The notes under the pieces are model-generated. The model was given only the letters and a program-made list of their open reading frames with translations. It was not told the DNA's origin and made no database searches. Shown here in pieces: positions 11,227 to 24,960 of a DNA stretch of 64,000 nucleotides (positions within the stretch are counted from its first letter, which is position 1; each line of letters starts with the position of its first letter). This stretch comes from Gymnogyps californianus (Eukaryota; Chordata; Aves; Accipitriformes; Cathartidae), in assembly GCF_018139145.2 (NCBI RefSeq), contig NC_059478.1, positions 31,867,001 through 31,931,000 of the forward strand, read 5' to 3'. The position numbers were made by a program, and so were the translations under genes.

Positions 11227-14200
11227 CCGATCTTAAATATCTGTATTAGTTAAGCATTTAACTAACACAATTTTAAACTGCAATTCAGATGTTTTAAATT
11301 TTTAAATAATAAGGATGAAAGCCCAGCGCTACTAAAGTATTTGACAAAGCCTCTATTAAGTTCAGGGGAATGCAACATTTTATTGCTTTTTCTATTATTA
11401 ATTGGTTTAATGCCACCAGTATGATTAGTGATCCATCACACTTAGAAACTAAGACACTGCATGGACAATCTAAGGAATGGTCCCTTGGGAGCTGTTTATT
11501 ACCAGCTCCTCTATGTCCTCTCAGCAAATAGAAAACATTGGGGTACTCCAAAAGTCCCAGAGCCAAGGATGCTGGGATGCCAACAGCTCAATGCAGCCAA
11601 TATAGAAGACAGTATGCTGTAGAAAACTCACGTAAGGAATAAAAAAAAGTTATTTCTGGGACATTATTTTGGAAAGCCCTGTATGTAATTACTTCAACAG
11701 CACATCTGCTGAATCCTTACTCTGCACATCAGCTGTGTTTTGAGCCTGGTATTTCTTGTTCCAGGGCCTTCCCACGGTCTGGTTGCACTGATATTCCTGT
11801 AGATGATCAATTCACCAAGAAGTCTAGCCTCACCGCAGTCATCAGGCTGTTCCACAGCATCCCTCTTTCTTTAACACGGTCTGGTTCAAAACTATCTCCC
11901 TTTCAAAATGAAACCATACAACCCTCTTTGTCCCCTCGTCCTGGACTAGGAGATTTTAAAAGCTAGTAGTTTGCTCATTGAAAATGAGCAAGAACTGCGT
12001 CACTTGTGCACACAGAAACCAGTAACTGCCCGTGCACTGAGATACCCAGAAGCACACTGAACTTTTTTCACTGCAAATCAAAACTAAGCTGAATTATTTG
12101 GGTTTTGCCGCAGGCTAAAACCTTGCACAAAGACACTTCTGCTCAGCTGACAAGAGGTAACTTGATCATTAGCGTGAGCCCAAGCCATAGGACTGAACGT
12201 CTTTTAACATTCTGGAAAACTCTCAGCTGTCTCTTTCTCTACCTTTGTCAACTCCCCATCAACAAGGAGACAAGGGAAACAGATGATGCTTCCGACCGCT
12301 CTTCTACCCATAGGACAACGTTTCCTTCTAGGTTCTGCCATACAGTCGAATGACCTTTTATCTCTCTGGCTTAGCGATAGCATCTTTTATGAAACCTAAT
12401 ATGAAAACATGCGTTTTCTCTTTGTCCCTATCTTGCAAGCTCTTCTTCTTTCAGTTATTTATGGTTTTAATTTATGCACCACTCCATGCCTGTACTCTGC
12501 TCTAATTTAGACCACACACTTTCTGCTGTGTAATTCTACAGTGTAGTTGCAGATACCTGAAAATGAAATAACCCGTACAAAATAAAGTTGCATTGCATGG
12601 CCTGAAGAGCTCTTGTTTGACCTGCTCTAAGTAGGCAGGTACCCACTCCCCTGGATGGACCACAGTATCAAAATTCAGTCGCGTCCCTTAGAGTCTTCCT
12701 TCACTTGCAAGTAAAAACCCACTCCTGAAAACACACAGGGAAATTCCCCATGGGACACAGCTTGTTTCCCTAAGAGAATCCATGAGGACAAACATTAGAG
12801 CGACAATTAGAGATCCAGCTTCCTTCCTCCACATATGGGAAATGCGTGGAGGAAGGGAATATGGTTGGGAAGCACTTCCTGTGCTTCATTTGAGCTTTCT
12901 CTCGAATCAAGAGTGTGTTTAGGAGGGAGTGTTACTTTAGATCACGAGAGGGTGACAGGAAAGGGAAGACGGTGCACACGCTGCTGTTTCCACCTTCGCA
13001 CACAGCATCTCTACAGCTCTCCAGGGAGACAAGTAGCGAACGACCACATATACTCTATTGCTTCTGTTTGGTTTATTTGTCACTCTTTGTGGGTTTATCG
13101 TTAGCTCCTGCTGGTAGCCCCTTATTTCTGCCTAGTTAAGGAAGAATATGGTAGTGTATTCTTTCAAAAAAGAAATGTTTTCCTTTACTGCACCGCAGGT
13201 GACAATCCCCTGGTGTCTAGCAACGCTGGCAGTAGATGACTTGGAGATTTTTCAACAGTCAGAAATCCTTCTGGAGAGACCCTTTTTAGTTTGCCTTTCC
13301 GAGTTTAACCTGCCATGTTTCTAATATGATTATGACTCTCAGTTCCCTGCCAGAGTGACAGCATGAGACAAGTGGGATTTGGCAATGATGTAGGAGGATG
13401 CACGGTGGCGAAATCAGGGAGTGTACGACCAAAGTATCAGGGTCCTTTGCATTCAAAGGAGCAGCATTTACATTTCCCAGTGACCACTGCACGAGCATAC
13501 TGACAGCTACGAACTGCCAGATAACAACAGATTTGTTACAGACCTCTGGGCCAAGAATTAAGAGGAGATCATATTCTGTTCCTTCTATTTAAAGAGTAAG
13601 TGAACACGCAAGTAAGCAAGCAGAAAATCTAGTGGAAAGAACACATACGCTCACATATCAAGAAAGAAGGTCTTTACAAACTGACAAGAGCAACATACAA
13701 AGATTCTTAAACTACAGATTTCTTTTTGTAAAATAAAAATAACTGAAGACAAAGACTTTAACCCTATTTTGAGTCTGGTGAGTATTCATAAGCCTTATGA
13801 AAGCTTTCTGGGCTGGATGGGCAAGCCTAAATTATATGGTGATTTTAAAGCCAGATTATTTCAAGCAATCTTCCTTCCCCCTTCCCGAAATCAGAAATGC
13901 ATACAGAGATGGACGAGAATATTCCCAAATTTGTATTAAACATATGAAACTGTTTCAACCCACCAGACAGCTCATGTTCTAAAAAAGTAAAAATTCTTAT
14001 ATTAAAATTTTAAATTTTTAAACATGAATTTTCAATGTTCCTTTAAGTAAATACTAAAAATCCTTCCTCCAGCATTTTAATTTTGGTAAGAAATAAGAAA
14101 ATGTTTCCTTTAGGATTAAACAAAAATTATTTTAAAATAAATAACAGAATAAAACCACTGAAGCCCTAGACTGGGGTCTTGACCCTGGATGAGCAAATCT

Positions 14201-17200
14201 GTCACCCCCCAAGCTAAAAGTATCAATTCTTCCAACAGCTCGAACACTTCAGGAAGGTGACAGCAAGAAGGTGCCCTCCATGCTCTCCCTTCCCTGTCCC
14301 AACCAGCCGCCTCAACGCAGGTCTCCAGAAGAGACCAAGTGACACGTGTTTGTACATTAACCTCAGGGGCTCAAGTGGCCAGTTTTCTACAAATATTCAA
14401 ATCTGGTAATTATCATCATAACGACTCTGTATTGTCCTTGATTTGTGTTTTAATCTCCGTAATTAAAGTGTCTAGCTGCGACAGCTACAGACGCTATAGA
14501 AGCATGTATGCTGTATAATCATAATATTAAATAAAAGCACAAAGTAGCTACACAATAAGGAAAGGACTAGATGGTGTAGGAGATCGGGGGCTTTAAAAAA
14601 CAACTTAGAGAACCTTTCACACCGGCGTGTCTCATTCAATGTAGCTCAGGCAAGGAGCGGACGCTTTTCCTACTAACGGCTGCGAAGCCATATCGTACGT
14701 ATGCCCAGAGTTTGGAGGGTCTAATTCTAGCTCCCCGCAGATAAGCGTTTGCATCCCCAAGTAATCAGTAGACTGGCCCCTTGTGGACACTTTCAGCAAA
14801 GTAACTAAAACCCAAACAATACAGAAAATTAATAAATTCTCTCACCCTGAGAGAGGGAGCCTTTTTCGAGATTAAGGCATTTCTGTTGCCTGTGCTAAAT
14901 GTTATCTGCCAAGCAGAGGAAGGTTCAAGCAGGCACCTCCACCAGGACAAAGCACCTTCCTCAAAGATCCTACAGAGCTGTAATTAGTCTGATTTTTCCC
15001 AAAGCAAATTTAAGGAGCATATTCACCTAACTCCAGGGTGCCTTGCTCACTCTAGCTCTCTACCACACAGCAGCATCACCTACTTCTTCCAGGACCTCCA
15101 GGTCTATAATTAACAGCACACCGAAGGATGGAGATGGTGTTACCCGTCCTACAAGAACTGTCAAACTAAGGGGAAATTTTCCTGCCTGACCCAACTGATG
15201 GGGTGCACGGGTATGCGTGTTAGGGTGTGCGCACACAAAATTGGGCTCTAATCCCAGAGAGCGCTGAAAGGATGTCTCTTCCCCCACTCATTTTTGGGGG
15301 TGAAGTAACCAAAGCTTATTAAAAGACAAACTGTGGATGAGACCCCCTCCAAAAGAAATGCTGAGAATAGGGGCTGTAGGAGCGGGTAAGCAGGTAAGTA
15401 GAGGGGGAGGGTTCAGTAAGGCCCCTTTTTGTTTCTAATCAGCAGCGACTACAGTGGAGAAACCAGCTGTGAACTTGTCAGATCTGCTGATGATACACAA
15501 CGATGGGGAAGAGTCAATACAGAGCCAAGCAGCAAGGGAACTTCAAAGGGAAACCACATTTGCCGTGTAACTGGAGTGAAACACAGCAAAGAAAAGGGAA
15601 TAGACTAGGATACCTGCTGGTGGAACTTGGGGCTTTGGGGAGGGGAGGTTGTTTTGTTTTGTTTCTAGTAGTAAAAGGAAAGGTAATGGCAGGAAGCAAC
15701 ATTTGTAAAAAAGCAGAGCAGAGCCCGGATAACGATGAGAGTGCATGAAACATGGGAGCAAAGGTTAGCCCTAGCTTTGGACAAAATAACTGTTCTGGAG
15801 AGAGACCCTTAAACACCACCTGCAGGCAAACTCCTCTCCATCGCACATGGATGATGGGGATGGGAATCGGATGTAGAGGAGGGAAAGGTAAAGGAAGATT
15901 TAAAAAGTTTTACTAATTAATATATTCTGCACTAGGTGGACTAAGGCAGTACTTGAAAAAAGTTTATAAGAAAAAGATATTTATCTCTTAAACTGGTTTT
16001 TCAGCTTTGAGATCTTGGTAATATTATAGCTACCAGGAAACCATGTGGCAGCTGGCAATCCTGTTTTAAGCTACTGTTTGCTAGTGACACTGAAAAACTC
16101 AAGGTTTTTTTTTAATCAGTAAAAAAATATGACATACTGTTTCAAATTCTTACATGGGTATCTATTAGCTGGAACAACCGGAGTAAGTCATTAAATTATT
16201 ATGCAATAATTAGCCCTTACAGTCAGTAAAGACTTCAAAGCTTTTTACAGAGGTTCCTCATAGCCAGGAAAGCAGGGACAGCAAGAAGCCAAGTTGCGTC
16301 CAACAACACTGCAAATCAACGGCATCACCAGGGCCAGAGTTTGGATCTCCTGACCGCCCAGAGCAGCCCTGCACACACCGGACAGTCTCTGGCCCAGGCA
16401 CTTTGCTCCCCCATCTTGCTGCAGTCACAAGAAGGTCATTGCTGGATGTCAAGTTTGGTCAACGTGAACTGCTGCTTGTTGCTTGCAGTGAAGAAGGGCC
16501 TGTGAATAACCCACTTTTTACTTTCTGTGCGTGATAATTGGGAGCTTGGGGCTGATTTTAGCCTGTTTGAATATATTCAACAAAGTGGCCAGTGCTTTAA
16601 CTATCAAGTTAATATCAAGTCTTGGCATATTAATTCCTGGCTTGATCTCATCTGGTGTGCAACGCCATCTCTAATCTAGTCGTCTTCCTCACTATGACAA
16701 AATTGACTGCAAAAATTCACCTTGAACATATGTAATGTATATAACAGTCACCTCTTTGATATGAACTGTAGTTTGTAACACAGCTGGATGCTTGTGTTGA
16801 CTTTTCTTTTCCACAATCCTCAGAAATAACAGTTAATAATACTAAAACTTTGTACCTCCTCCTTACGACTCGCAAAGCACAGGGCAAATACAAAGGAAGT
16901 GTGGGAGTGATAACAGTTTTTACCAAACTTATAGCTAGGCAGACTGAGATGGAGTTTAATATTAAGTTTAACATGAAAATAAAGCTGATACTGTCCAAAG
17001 ATGGACACCTGCATTTCTGTTAGATACCTACACTACTGGAAGAAAGGGAGCTGGCAGTGTAACTGGGGGATCTGTTTTCTAAGGCTGGAAGAGCACAGGC
17101 AGAAGACTTGAACCTGAGCCCAGGAACTCGAGATAGATCTGTGGCGCTACAGTAAAGCACATTCACGGAAATATCTCAGTCCTTGTGGAATGAGAAATGA

Positions 17201-18040
17201 GGTGCTGCTGGGACAAATTAGTTAACATGTGAGGAGCTTGCACTTGTCATTTACTAGTGCCAAAGAGTAATGTTATCCCTTTTGAATCGAATCATCTCAG
17301 ACGTAATTCCAGCAAGAAAGATGATCTTATGAGCAACTCCGAAGTCCCTTTAACACATCCTATTTATTTACAAGCCCTATTTCTATGGGCATAGAAACAG
17401 AAGACACCACCTTATTGCTCTTCTGCCAGCCAGCACGTAACCCAAATATTTACTCTTGGCTTTTCTCTCACCACAGCCCCTTGGTTTTTAATGTCACTGT
17501 TTCATCTGGTTGTCCCCAAAACACAGCCCCACTCAGTCCCAGATCATCAGTGATGTAATTCTTGTATTCGGTGCATCAACTCCTTGGAAATCCTCACTTT
17601 GCACAGCATGCTTCTGCTACCACAGGGCTGTGCACTACTACGTTTTAGGAAGGGGCCTTTCATTATTTCAGCTCTTAATAAACAAAATGGCAATCAAGGT
17701 GGCTAGCACTTCATCTTACAAGTGGAAGAGGGTTCAGTATAACTCATAACCCTTCCCAGAGATGAGCAATACTCCATAGCTCAACGGAGTGTGAGAAGCT
17801 GAGCAGCAGGAGGGCTGGCACGCATCCTGACCAAGACAAACACCAAAAATAGTATTTGTTCACAAGGAGGAACCAAAATAGATCCTAAACTGGATCCAGA
17901 GCCGCCTACGACAGCTCAATCAAAAAAACCAAAGAAGGTTTTAAATGAAATTTCCAGCTATTTTCATAATTTTCCCCTCCCCACACAACTGTTTTCCACG
18001 TTTACTACTCTCTACCATACATGTGCACAAAAAACAACGC
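11227..18040. other. Non-coding block, no gene seen
   Basis: No coding region recognised. The part at 13984-14160 is extremely AT-rich and contains self-complementary A/T runs near 14000-14025. The part at 14588-14712 keeps about nine CpGs in about 125 bases. A G-rich stretch at 15629-15649 has three runs of four G plus a GG and could form a quadruplex on the plus strand. A strong donor-like CAG/GTAAGT near 15393 has no pyrimidine-rich acceptor before it. Confidence 0.5.
13984..14160. other. Extremely AT-rich tract
   Basis: The tract is dominated by A and T with alternating oligo-A and oligo-T runs that are partly self-complementary. It could be a matrix-attachment type or easily unwound stretch, but nothing beyond base composition supports a function. 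Confidence 0.4.
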
Positions 18041-18045
18041 CAAGA

Positions 18046-18141
18046 GCTCTCCTTTCTCTTTCTTCTCCTTTGCTCTTTCCTCTCCTTTGCTCTTTCCTCT
18101 GGATCCCCTGGCTCCTCTTCTCAGCAACCCTCTTCCAGCTA
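18046..18141. repeat. Pyrimidine-rich tract with 17-base tandem duplication
   Basis: An almost pure C/T run contains two exact adjacent copies of CTCCTTTGCTCTTTCCT (18065-18081 and 18082-18098). The period of 17 and the simple composition suggest replication slippage. Open frames crossing this region in several phases reflect its low stop density. Confidence 0.7.
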
Positions 18142-19368
18142 AGGAGGATGTAAGCAGCACACAGCACTTGCTAAAAGTGGTCTTCCTTTGTCAGCTGATG
18201 AAAAACTTATCCCTTTTTCTGATGGTTGCTTTGAGTCAGCCTGTTACCGTTCCATTGACTCGGGCTTCTCACAGGAAGCAGAAGACCTAACTGACCAGCA
18301 GGGAGAGGAGACAAGAAAGTCTCTCGGGAGTAGCTAAACAGAAAAGATGGAGGGTCCTAAAGGGAAACTGGATTTGACACTGAAAACTGTGAACAAGACA
18401 GACATGGCCCAAAAGAAACAGCATGCTCTCTGCAACCTGGAAGTGCAGCAACCCCTTGGTTCTGAGATGAAAGACTTTGGGGAAAGAGAGGAAGTCATCC
18501 TTATGGTTGAAGCCAGAAAAACCAGGAAGGCTGCATCCAGCACTGCGCATCGCAGATGCACGTGTCAAGCCGGATCATCTCCAGTCCCATTTTCCAGCTG
18601 AATTTGGGCTGGTGACTATGCAGAGAAGCGATCTGGGAAACACAGACCCTGCCCAAACCTTTCAGCGAGAGCCTGCATTGCACAGCAGCACGTCCTCCTT
18701 GCAGCTCAGGCAAAGGCTCTGTCCTTCTCCTAGGATGGATGACAGTTTTGAGAGGTATCTCTCAGTAGGTCACTCAAAGCTTGAGTACAGATTCAAAAAG
18801 AGCAAGTTACTCCGTGAAAGTAATTGCATTACAGCAGTGGGAACATGCAATTAATGGCATGAATCAGACCTGAATTTAATCTGGAGTAGAAATTAAACAC
18901 CCAACTTTGATTGAGCGTCGGTTGCTATGGCTGCTCTCTTTGTTATTTAAGTTTCACATGCAGTTTTTTCAAGAAACCATCTACTCATCTCTGGTGTTCA
19001 GTTTACTACCCCTTCCACACATTTGTTTCTGGAAATACTTACATGCCTAAGTCTACAGAATAGATTTAAGTATTCCTGCCATTGGGCCACTTCCTTGCAC
19101 CTACAGCTGCAATCATGTATATTTGCACTGACAATTTAATCACATCGCACTGATTTGTCATAAGCGATCACTTACTGTTACTAATAATGTTCTCATCGAT
19201 TGGTTTGAATGGAACAACTGACAGTGATTGAAGGTCAGGCTGACATGGCCAAGCCGAAACATCAGTAAAATTATACAGGTTTTCTTCCCATACATGTACC
19301 ACAAATTATTTTGAAGGTGATTCATATGAGCTTACAATGAAGTCTAAGAGTATAATTCTTTCATTACT

Positions 19369-19384
19369 ATGCAAATTATGCAAA
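19369..19384 (+). promoter_or_regulatory. Tandem POU octamer-like sites
   Basis: A perfect octamer ATGCAAAT is followed after one base by ATGCAAA, so two POU-type half-sites repeat with a period of nine. Octamers are bound by POU-domain factors. Binding here is inferred only from the motif. Confidence 0.3.
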
Positions 19385-21258
19385 AAAATCATCTAAGATC
19401 TAGTCCTATTGATGATATACTGCTTTATCTTCTTTTCCTCTGACAATTCACATCTGCAGCATACAGAAGTTAGATTATTATCTATACCATTATTAACTCA
19501 ATTTACTTTTCAAGGTGGTAGTTGTGTTTTTTCTTAAAGCAGCTATTTTGACATACTGTACTTAGAAGCTGTGGAATTCAAAGCCAAAAGACAACAATGA
19601 CTTCAACTTTCTTCACACACTTCCGAGGCAGTGTTTAAAACTTTCAAAATCTGATGGGTAACTAATATAATTACACTAAACTTAGAAAGAAAACAGATGG
19701 CATAAACCAGACAAATGAGATATATACCAGAAATAGTTATCAACTGAAAGAATAATGCAGCAATGTTTTTTTTTAAAGATGCCTTCTGAAATAGATTCAC
19801 TATCATATATTATTTTCCACTTAAGTGCTCGAGCCTGAGCATGTTTAGCATCTCCTGAATTACCCAAGAAGAAATCTTGTATTTTACAGCTGTAGTCTCA
19901 ACTACAGTAATGATTATTTTCTTTAAGAAACATACAGACATTTTAAGAATCAATACTGCAGATTACTTATGAAGCAGCAAATCACAGCGTGCCCTCTGCA
20001 TAAGTCACTTCTGAAAATAAAGTTGTCACAACTGTCCATTAGAACAGATAATGCTTTATGTTAATCTTTCATGGGGTAACATGCTTTGACCACATCTAGT
20101 GCAACTGCAGAACTCAAACAATGCGATTTACTAAAGACCTTACTCAAAAAAGGCTCTAGGGAGTAGACCAAAAATCAAAAGGAGGAACAAAACCAAAAAC
20201 TCCTTTAGCTAAAATGCTTTTGCTTCTCTTCAAACAAATAAAGACAGGATCTAAAAGTTGCATATTTAAGTAAAATGGAATTTAAATCTCATATGGATAT
20301 ATACATGAATGTTCAGAAAAAATGTCTTTGGCCCAAGCATAGTTCTCTTCTGCAGGAACAGTCTCCCCTAGTATACACCACATTTTGGCAACACATATTT
20401 TGAAGTGTGGCTTCTGTTAACTAAGATCAATTGTGAGAAACATCGCTGTGATAAGGAACTTCTGTTTTGTTTATCCGTGTTATCATCCTATCTGCATCTG
20501 CATTTTGAGAGTGCAGCTGAGATTTTGTCAAAAGGGAATTCTTCATGTAAGTCCTTATTTTGACATGTTAAAACAAGTAATTCATACGGTTTCCAAAGAC
20601 TCACTCCCAACTTAGAGCTCCCTGCTTTCATCCCTTAAGTCTTGGTGGACAAAGAGTATCGTGGGACTAGAGACCTACCGACCCGCTATGAACACCGAGG
20701 GAATAGTGAAATGCCTAAAGAGAAAATCCCGTACATGAAACCAGTGAGTCACAGCCCACAGACAAGAATAAAGGTCTCCGAGTGGCGAGTTACCCTAACT
20801 CCGCCCCAGCGCAGAGCAAGGGCACAGCAGGTGATGCCAGCTAAAGGAGTTTCATCAGATATGGTCAACACATTTCATACGGCAATCACGACAACAAAAA
20901 ATAAAATCAGCCTGTTGACAGACATTCCCCAAATAGGAAAGAGGCTCCATTCATCAGATAATTTGTTTATCGTAAACAATTATGGGTGATCACCAGCACT
21001 GCTGGTTGAATTCTGCCAAGCTACTGCCCCACTTAACAAAAATACCTAAATACTATTGCAGGAGGAACCTGCTTTCCACGAGCAAGCACAGTGTATGAAA
21101 ACCAGCACAACATTTGTGCCTTCTGCTCATCTTCAAAACATGCTAAACATTTGAAGGAACAGACACATCCGAGTGCTACAGGAGCTATTGTGATTTTGCC
21201 CTTGTTGGAAGGACATTTGTTTGTTTATTAAAAGAACAGTTATTACTAGTACCTTAAC

Positions 21259-21279
21259 TTTTTTTTTAAAAAAAAAAAA
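21259..21279. repeat. T9-A12 homopolymer junction
   Basis: Nine T are followed directly by twelve A, giving a self-complementary A/T tract. Such tracts bend or exclude nucleosomes, but may simply be slippage-prone simple sequence. Confidence 0.7.
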
Positions 21280-21875
21280 GCTTGTTTCCTATCAAGTGTC
21301 CTAGGTTTTATTTCAGAGTCAAGTCTGACCTGCTCAAGCAAAAAAACTTACTTCAATTAAGAGCTTTGCCTTAGTAAGGACCAGTGGTTTCAGTCCTGAA
21401 TTATTTAAAGCTGAGAAACTGCAGCTCAGGAGCATTTTACAAAGCTTTTGAAATTATGAAAGAGGTAGAAGAAACACCTCGCCCAAAGCACTGCTCTTAA
21501 AGATTCCTACTAACCCCAAAAGCTACCGGTTCAAGGGAACCATTGTGCTATCAGCCTAGGAAGGCAACCTTTTCCTCTAAAATATCACCCAGCACCCACA
21601 AATTTTCATTTAGTTAACAGTGTTTTCCATGGTATTTTAATGTGCTCATGCATGGCTGTCGATTGTCTCAGCCTTGCTGAGATTGCTTGAGGGGGAGCTA
21701 CTGACATCTGATACCAAGGACAATTTCTGGAGCAAGGAAGATTGTTTTTTTTCCCTGAGGATCTACATTACTTCCAGGAACGAGTTGGGTTTGTAGGCTT
21801 AAAAAGCAGCATGCCAATTCTGCTGATATGGGACAGCACATGAAGGTAACTTGTACGTACTCTCAGTTCCCTGGG

Positions 21876-21900
21876 GTTAGTTCCCCGCTCGGGAACTAAC
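21876..21900. repeat. Perfect 10-bp stem with 5-base loop
   Basis: GTTAGTTCCC and GGGAACTAAC are exact reverse complements separated by CGCTC. A hairpin of this size is expected about once by chance in 64 kb, so it is recorded as structure without a claim of function. Confidence 0.6.
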
Positions 21901-23899
21901 ATACGTGTGATTTGCCCTTGTTCAGTGACTCCTCTGACTCCAGGAGACTGTTGTAATATTATTTATGCTTCTTAGTCATCAAAGCTTTTTTTAATCCAGC
22001 TTAGGTGTGACATCTTGGGGCCAGGTGAATAGTGGGGTGGAAAACAAACATGTATGCACTCCGCAGCAGGTCTTATCTTCTGCAATTCAGGCTTGATTTG
22101 AGTGTGCAGTCAGGTGGAATGAGCTCATTCAGTATCTCAAAGATCAAGGACTTGGTAAATCCCAAATGCGAACATGTGACCACTTTGAGTAAGGATGGCT
22201 GCCTCCCTGTGCACTAAGCACAACTACATCTTCATTTGAACTCTGCTCACATACTAAACTCCATCCAGATTTAGCTTCAATTTTCCTTTTTGCCACAGGT
22301 AGAAAGTTGGCTCTCGCATACGTTGCTGAGGAAGTCACAGACATTAAAAAGAGGGACCTGATTTCAACTATGCCCATTATGCAAATGCAATTAAGGTACA
22401 TTATCTTCATTTGGTTTAAAACCTTTAAAACACCTTGAGCAACAAGCCTAATTATACTTTCTTCGTCATGTCTTGAGTTTCAAACACTCCTTGCTTTAGT
22501 GTTAAAAAAAAGACTAACAAACAAGCAGAAAAACTTGTCATCAATATTTCTCAGATAGAGAGTAACAATTTTTTACACTTATTTTGCCCATTTATCCCAA
22601 GGAAATGCTTTACAAAGTGTGAAGTCAAGATCATTTTACCTACCTCTGGGATGGAATGTTGCAACAGTTTAATCACACAGCAACACCACGTAACATTTTA
22701 GAATCAGGCACGAAGAACAATACTAACTCTAATTGAAACTACTGGGGGAATTAAGGCATGCAGAATATAATTACTCGTACTGGATTTTGGCCAGTGCAAA
22801 CTGGAGTACAAGCCAGGACATGAAGTCCAGCCACCTAGTTCCTGCCAGAAGTGCCATGAGATCTTCAATGAACACAAGTGGCAAGATCCCAGAGTGTTGC
22901 ATTCTATATAATATGGCCTTTTAAAGAGAAAATAGCCACTGAACAAGCTCCAATTTTAATGTGGCTCTAGTGCTGAATAAAAAAAGAAAAATCTTGCATC
23001 ATCTACTAAACACAAACAACATTCTCATAAAAATACAAGCTAAGTACTGATTTGGCAAACTTCAGCATGTTTAAGAACTACGCACCAAGCATTATACCAA
23101 ATTCCAGACAAAGCCTAATGAACCTCTTTAATCAAACTTCCCTGGGCCTCAAGAACATCAACATGATTCTTTACTGTGGAAATAAATCTGTTCTAGAGAG
23201 CTCAAACTTCTCTTCAGCTTTGTAGACAGAAGTGCATTAGGGAAAGCAGAGCAAAACCCCAATTTCTCGTATGATTGTTATGCAGTCAGATGCCCCTGGA
23301 AATACATGTCATTTAGAAGTAGAGCGATTTTCTCTTCTCTCTGCTTGTCTGGACAGATACCACAATCTCTATTGCAAGTCACCACTGCGTGTAAATGGAT
23401 GTACTCCAAGTAGCTCCTTTCCCGTCGTGTTTTCTGATGGAGCACAGCGCTCTCTTATTCAAGCAGCCCATTCACTTTGGGGCAGATACCCCCATCGGTG
23501 GCATGGGGAGAAGCTACTGGAGGAGTAAAAGGAGTCGAGGGAAGCCACCGGAGCTGTACAGTTGGGACACAGGGCAGAGTCTCGTCTTCAGCACTTCCAG
23601 CACAGTTTATTATAATCCCTGCACCAGCAACGCCCAATAATTAATCAGCCCGCTCTGTTTTTAAGTGGCCAGCTCTAAAGTAGGAGATGCGATTTTAGAG
23701 ATAATGTTTGTCTAGTTTTGTAGATGTCCTTGGGATCTAAATCTAAAAAGAGTGCAAAGCATTATTGTTATTAAAGCCACAAAACACATCCTAGTAGCAG
23801 ATACAAAGGAGGGATTCTCAAAGCACAGAAAAGCATTAAAATAAGGTCACATTCCTTAGAGTCCCACGGGATCTGAAATACAGATGCTGCGAGTAGCTA

Positions 23900-23915
23900 G
23901 CAACTAATTAGTTGC
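23900..23915. promoter_or_regulatory. 16-bp palindrome with TAATTA core
   Basis: GCAACTAATTAGTTGC is a perfect palindrome whose centre, TAATTA, is a paired homeodomain site. One such palindrome per 64 kb is expected by chance, so the call rests on the core motif only. Confidence 0.25.
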
Positions 23916-24660
23916 AAGCAACTAATACATCGCGCAGTGCTAACATACAGATACGCAAACATATCCTCATGTATACAGACAGAGTTTGATTGTGTTTTTA
24001 AATATTTCATGTTGCAGGCCAATTATCATAAGGGAACTGATACGTAAAATTGCAGAATTCTTAATTATGCGGTGTTTTCTTCAACTCATTTCCGTTTTGA
24101 CCATGAGACTCTGTGCAGCCTTAAAACAATTCATCAGTTACAGTAAAATGAAATTCAATGATGGTGGGGGGTTTAATGCAAGAATAAAATCCCTGGCTGA
24201 ATTCTTTGCTGTGAAGGATTAAAAAAATATATCTAAAAAGTGGGATTTTTTAATAAAACAACAGACTAGCAGGCAATTTTTGCCAGTTTATATACATCTT
24301 GTCAAACTTCTATTTTGTCTTCTCCTCCATTCCACCTTCCCCCACGTGCAAATATTACCCGAATGCAGGTGGAAGTAAGCCCAGCAGAGCCCAAGGAGTG
24401 CCGGTCCTGCACAGCCTTGGCTGATGAAGCTGCGACCCCCAGGGCCCTTCGGTTCAGGGATGCCTCGACCCAGCGTGTGCCATGACCTGAACTGTGCAAC
24501 ACAACAGCCCTTCCCAGAAGGACTCACTAGGCTGGCTTGCATTTGCAACGAAAACTATGCCATACGGTTAACTGGCGGACAAGACAGCTTTAGAAACTGC
24601 AGATACCAGCCACCTTAAAATCTTGCAGTTTGAAATGATGTGAAACACAACTGTGTGAGC

Positions 24661-24700
24661 AGAACGACCGAGGTTATTCCGGAGACCCCGCCGCCGGCAA
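24661..24700. other. Small CpG cluster
   Basis: Seven CpGs fall in about 40 bases, including a CCGCCGCCGG run, just before a long pyrimidine-rich zone. This is denser than anything within several kilobases. It is too short to be called an island. Confidence 0.4.
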
Positions 24701-24960
24701 AGGGCAGCCAGGCTTCTCCTCCCCAGCCAGCATTCCCAAGTGCATGACGGCTCTTACTTTCCCCCTAAGCCCTCTCATTTCTTCTCCCCCTCCTCTGCGC
24801 CTACCCTTCTCACACCTCCTTTTTCATGCCTCTTTACCCGCCACTCTGCAACGCCCGAGACAATTTCCATTGCCTTGTGTCCTTCCCCAGTGGCCTTGTT
24901 ATCTTCTTCCCATCCTCCTCCTCAAGACTCACTGTGTTCAGCCAGCCTTCCGCTGAGAAT
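24700..24960. repeat. Pyrimidine-rich (C/T) zone on the plus strand
   Basis: About 260 bases are strongly enriched in C and T on the plus strand, with interrupted CTTCTCC-like runs. Open frames here encode proline, serine and leucine-rich peptides, as expected from composition, and are not taken as genes. A second C/T tract lies at 25067-25109. Confidence 0.5.

Noticed and set aside
18287..18860. Overlapping open frames on both strands
   Set aside because: Several phases open at once points to composition, not coding; none is recognised.
20642..20989. 115-codon plus-strand frame with charged composition
   Set aside because: GTG start, no domain recognised, no good splice sites at its ends.
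21420..21560. Possible MIR-like relic on minus
   Set aside because: A CATTTTACAAAGCTTT-like piece fits, but the rest is not colinear.
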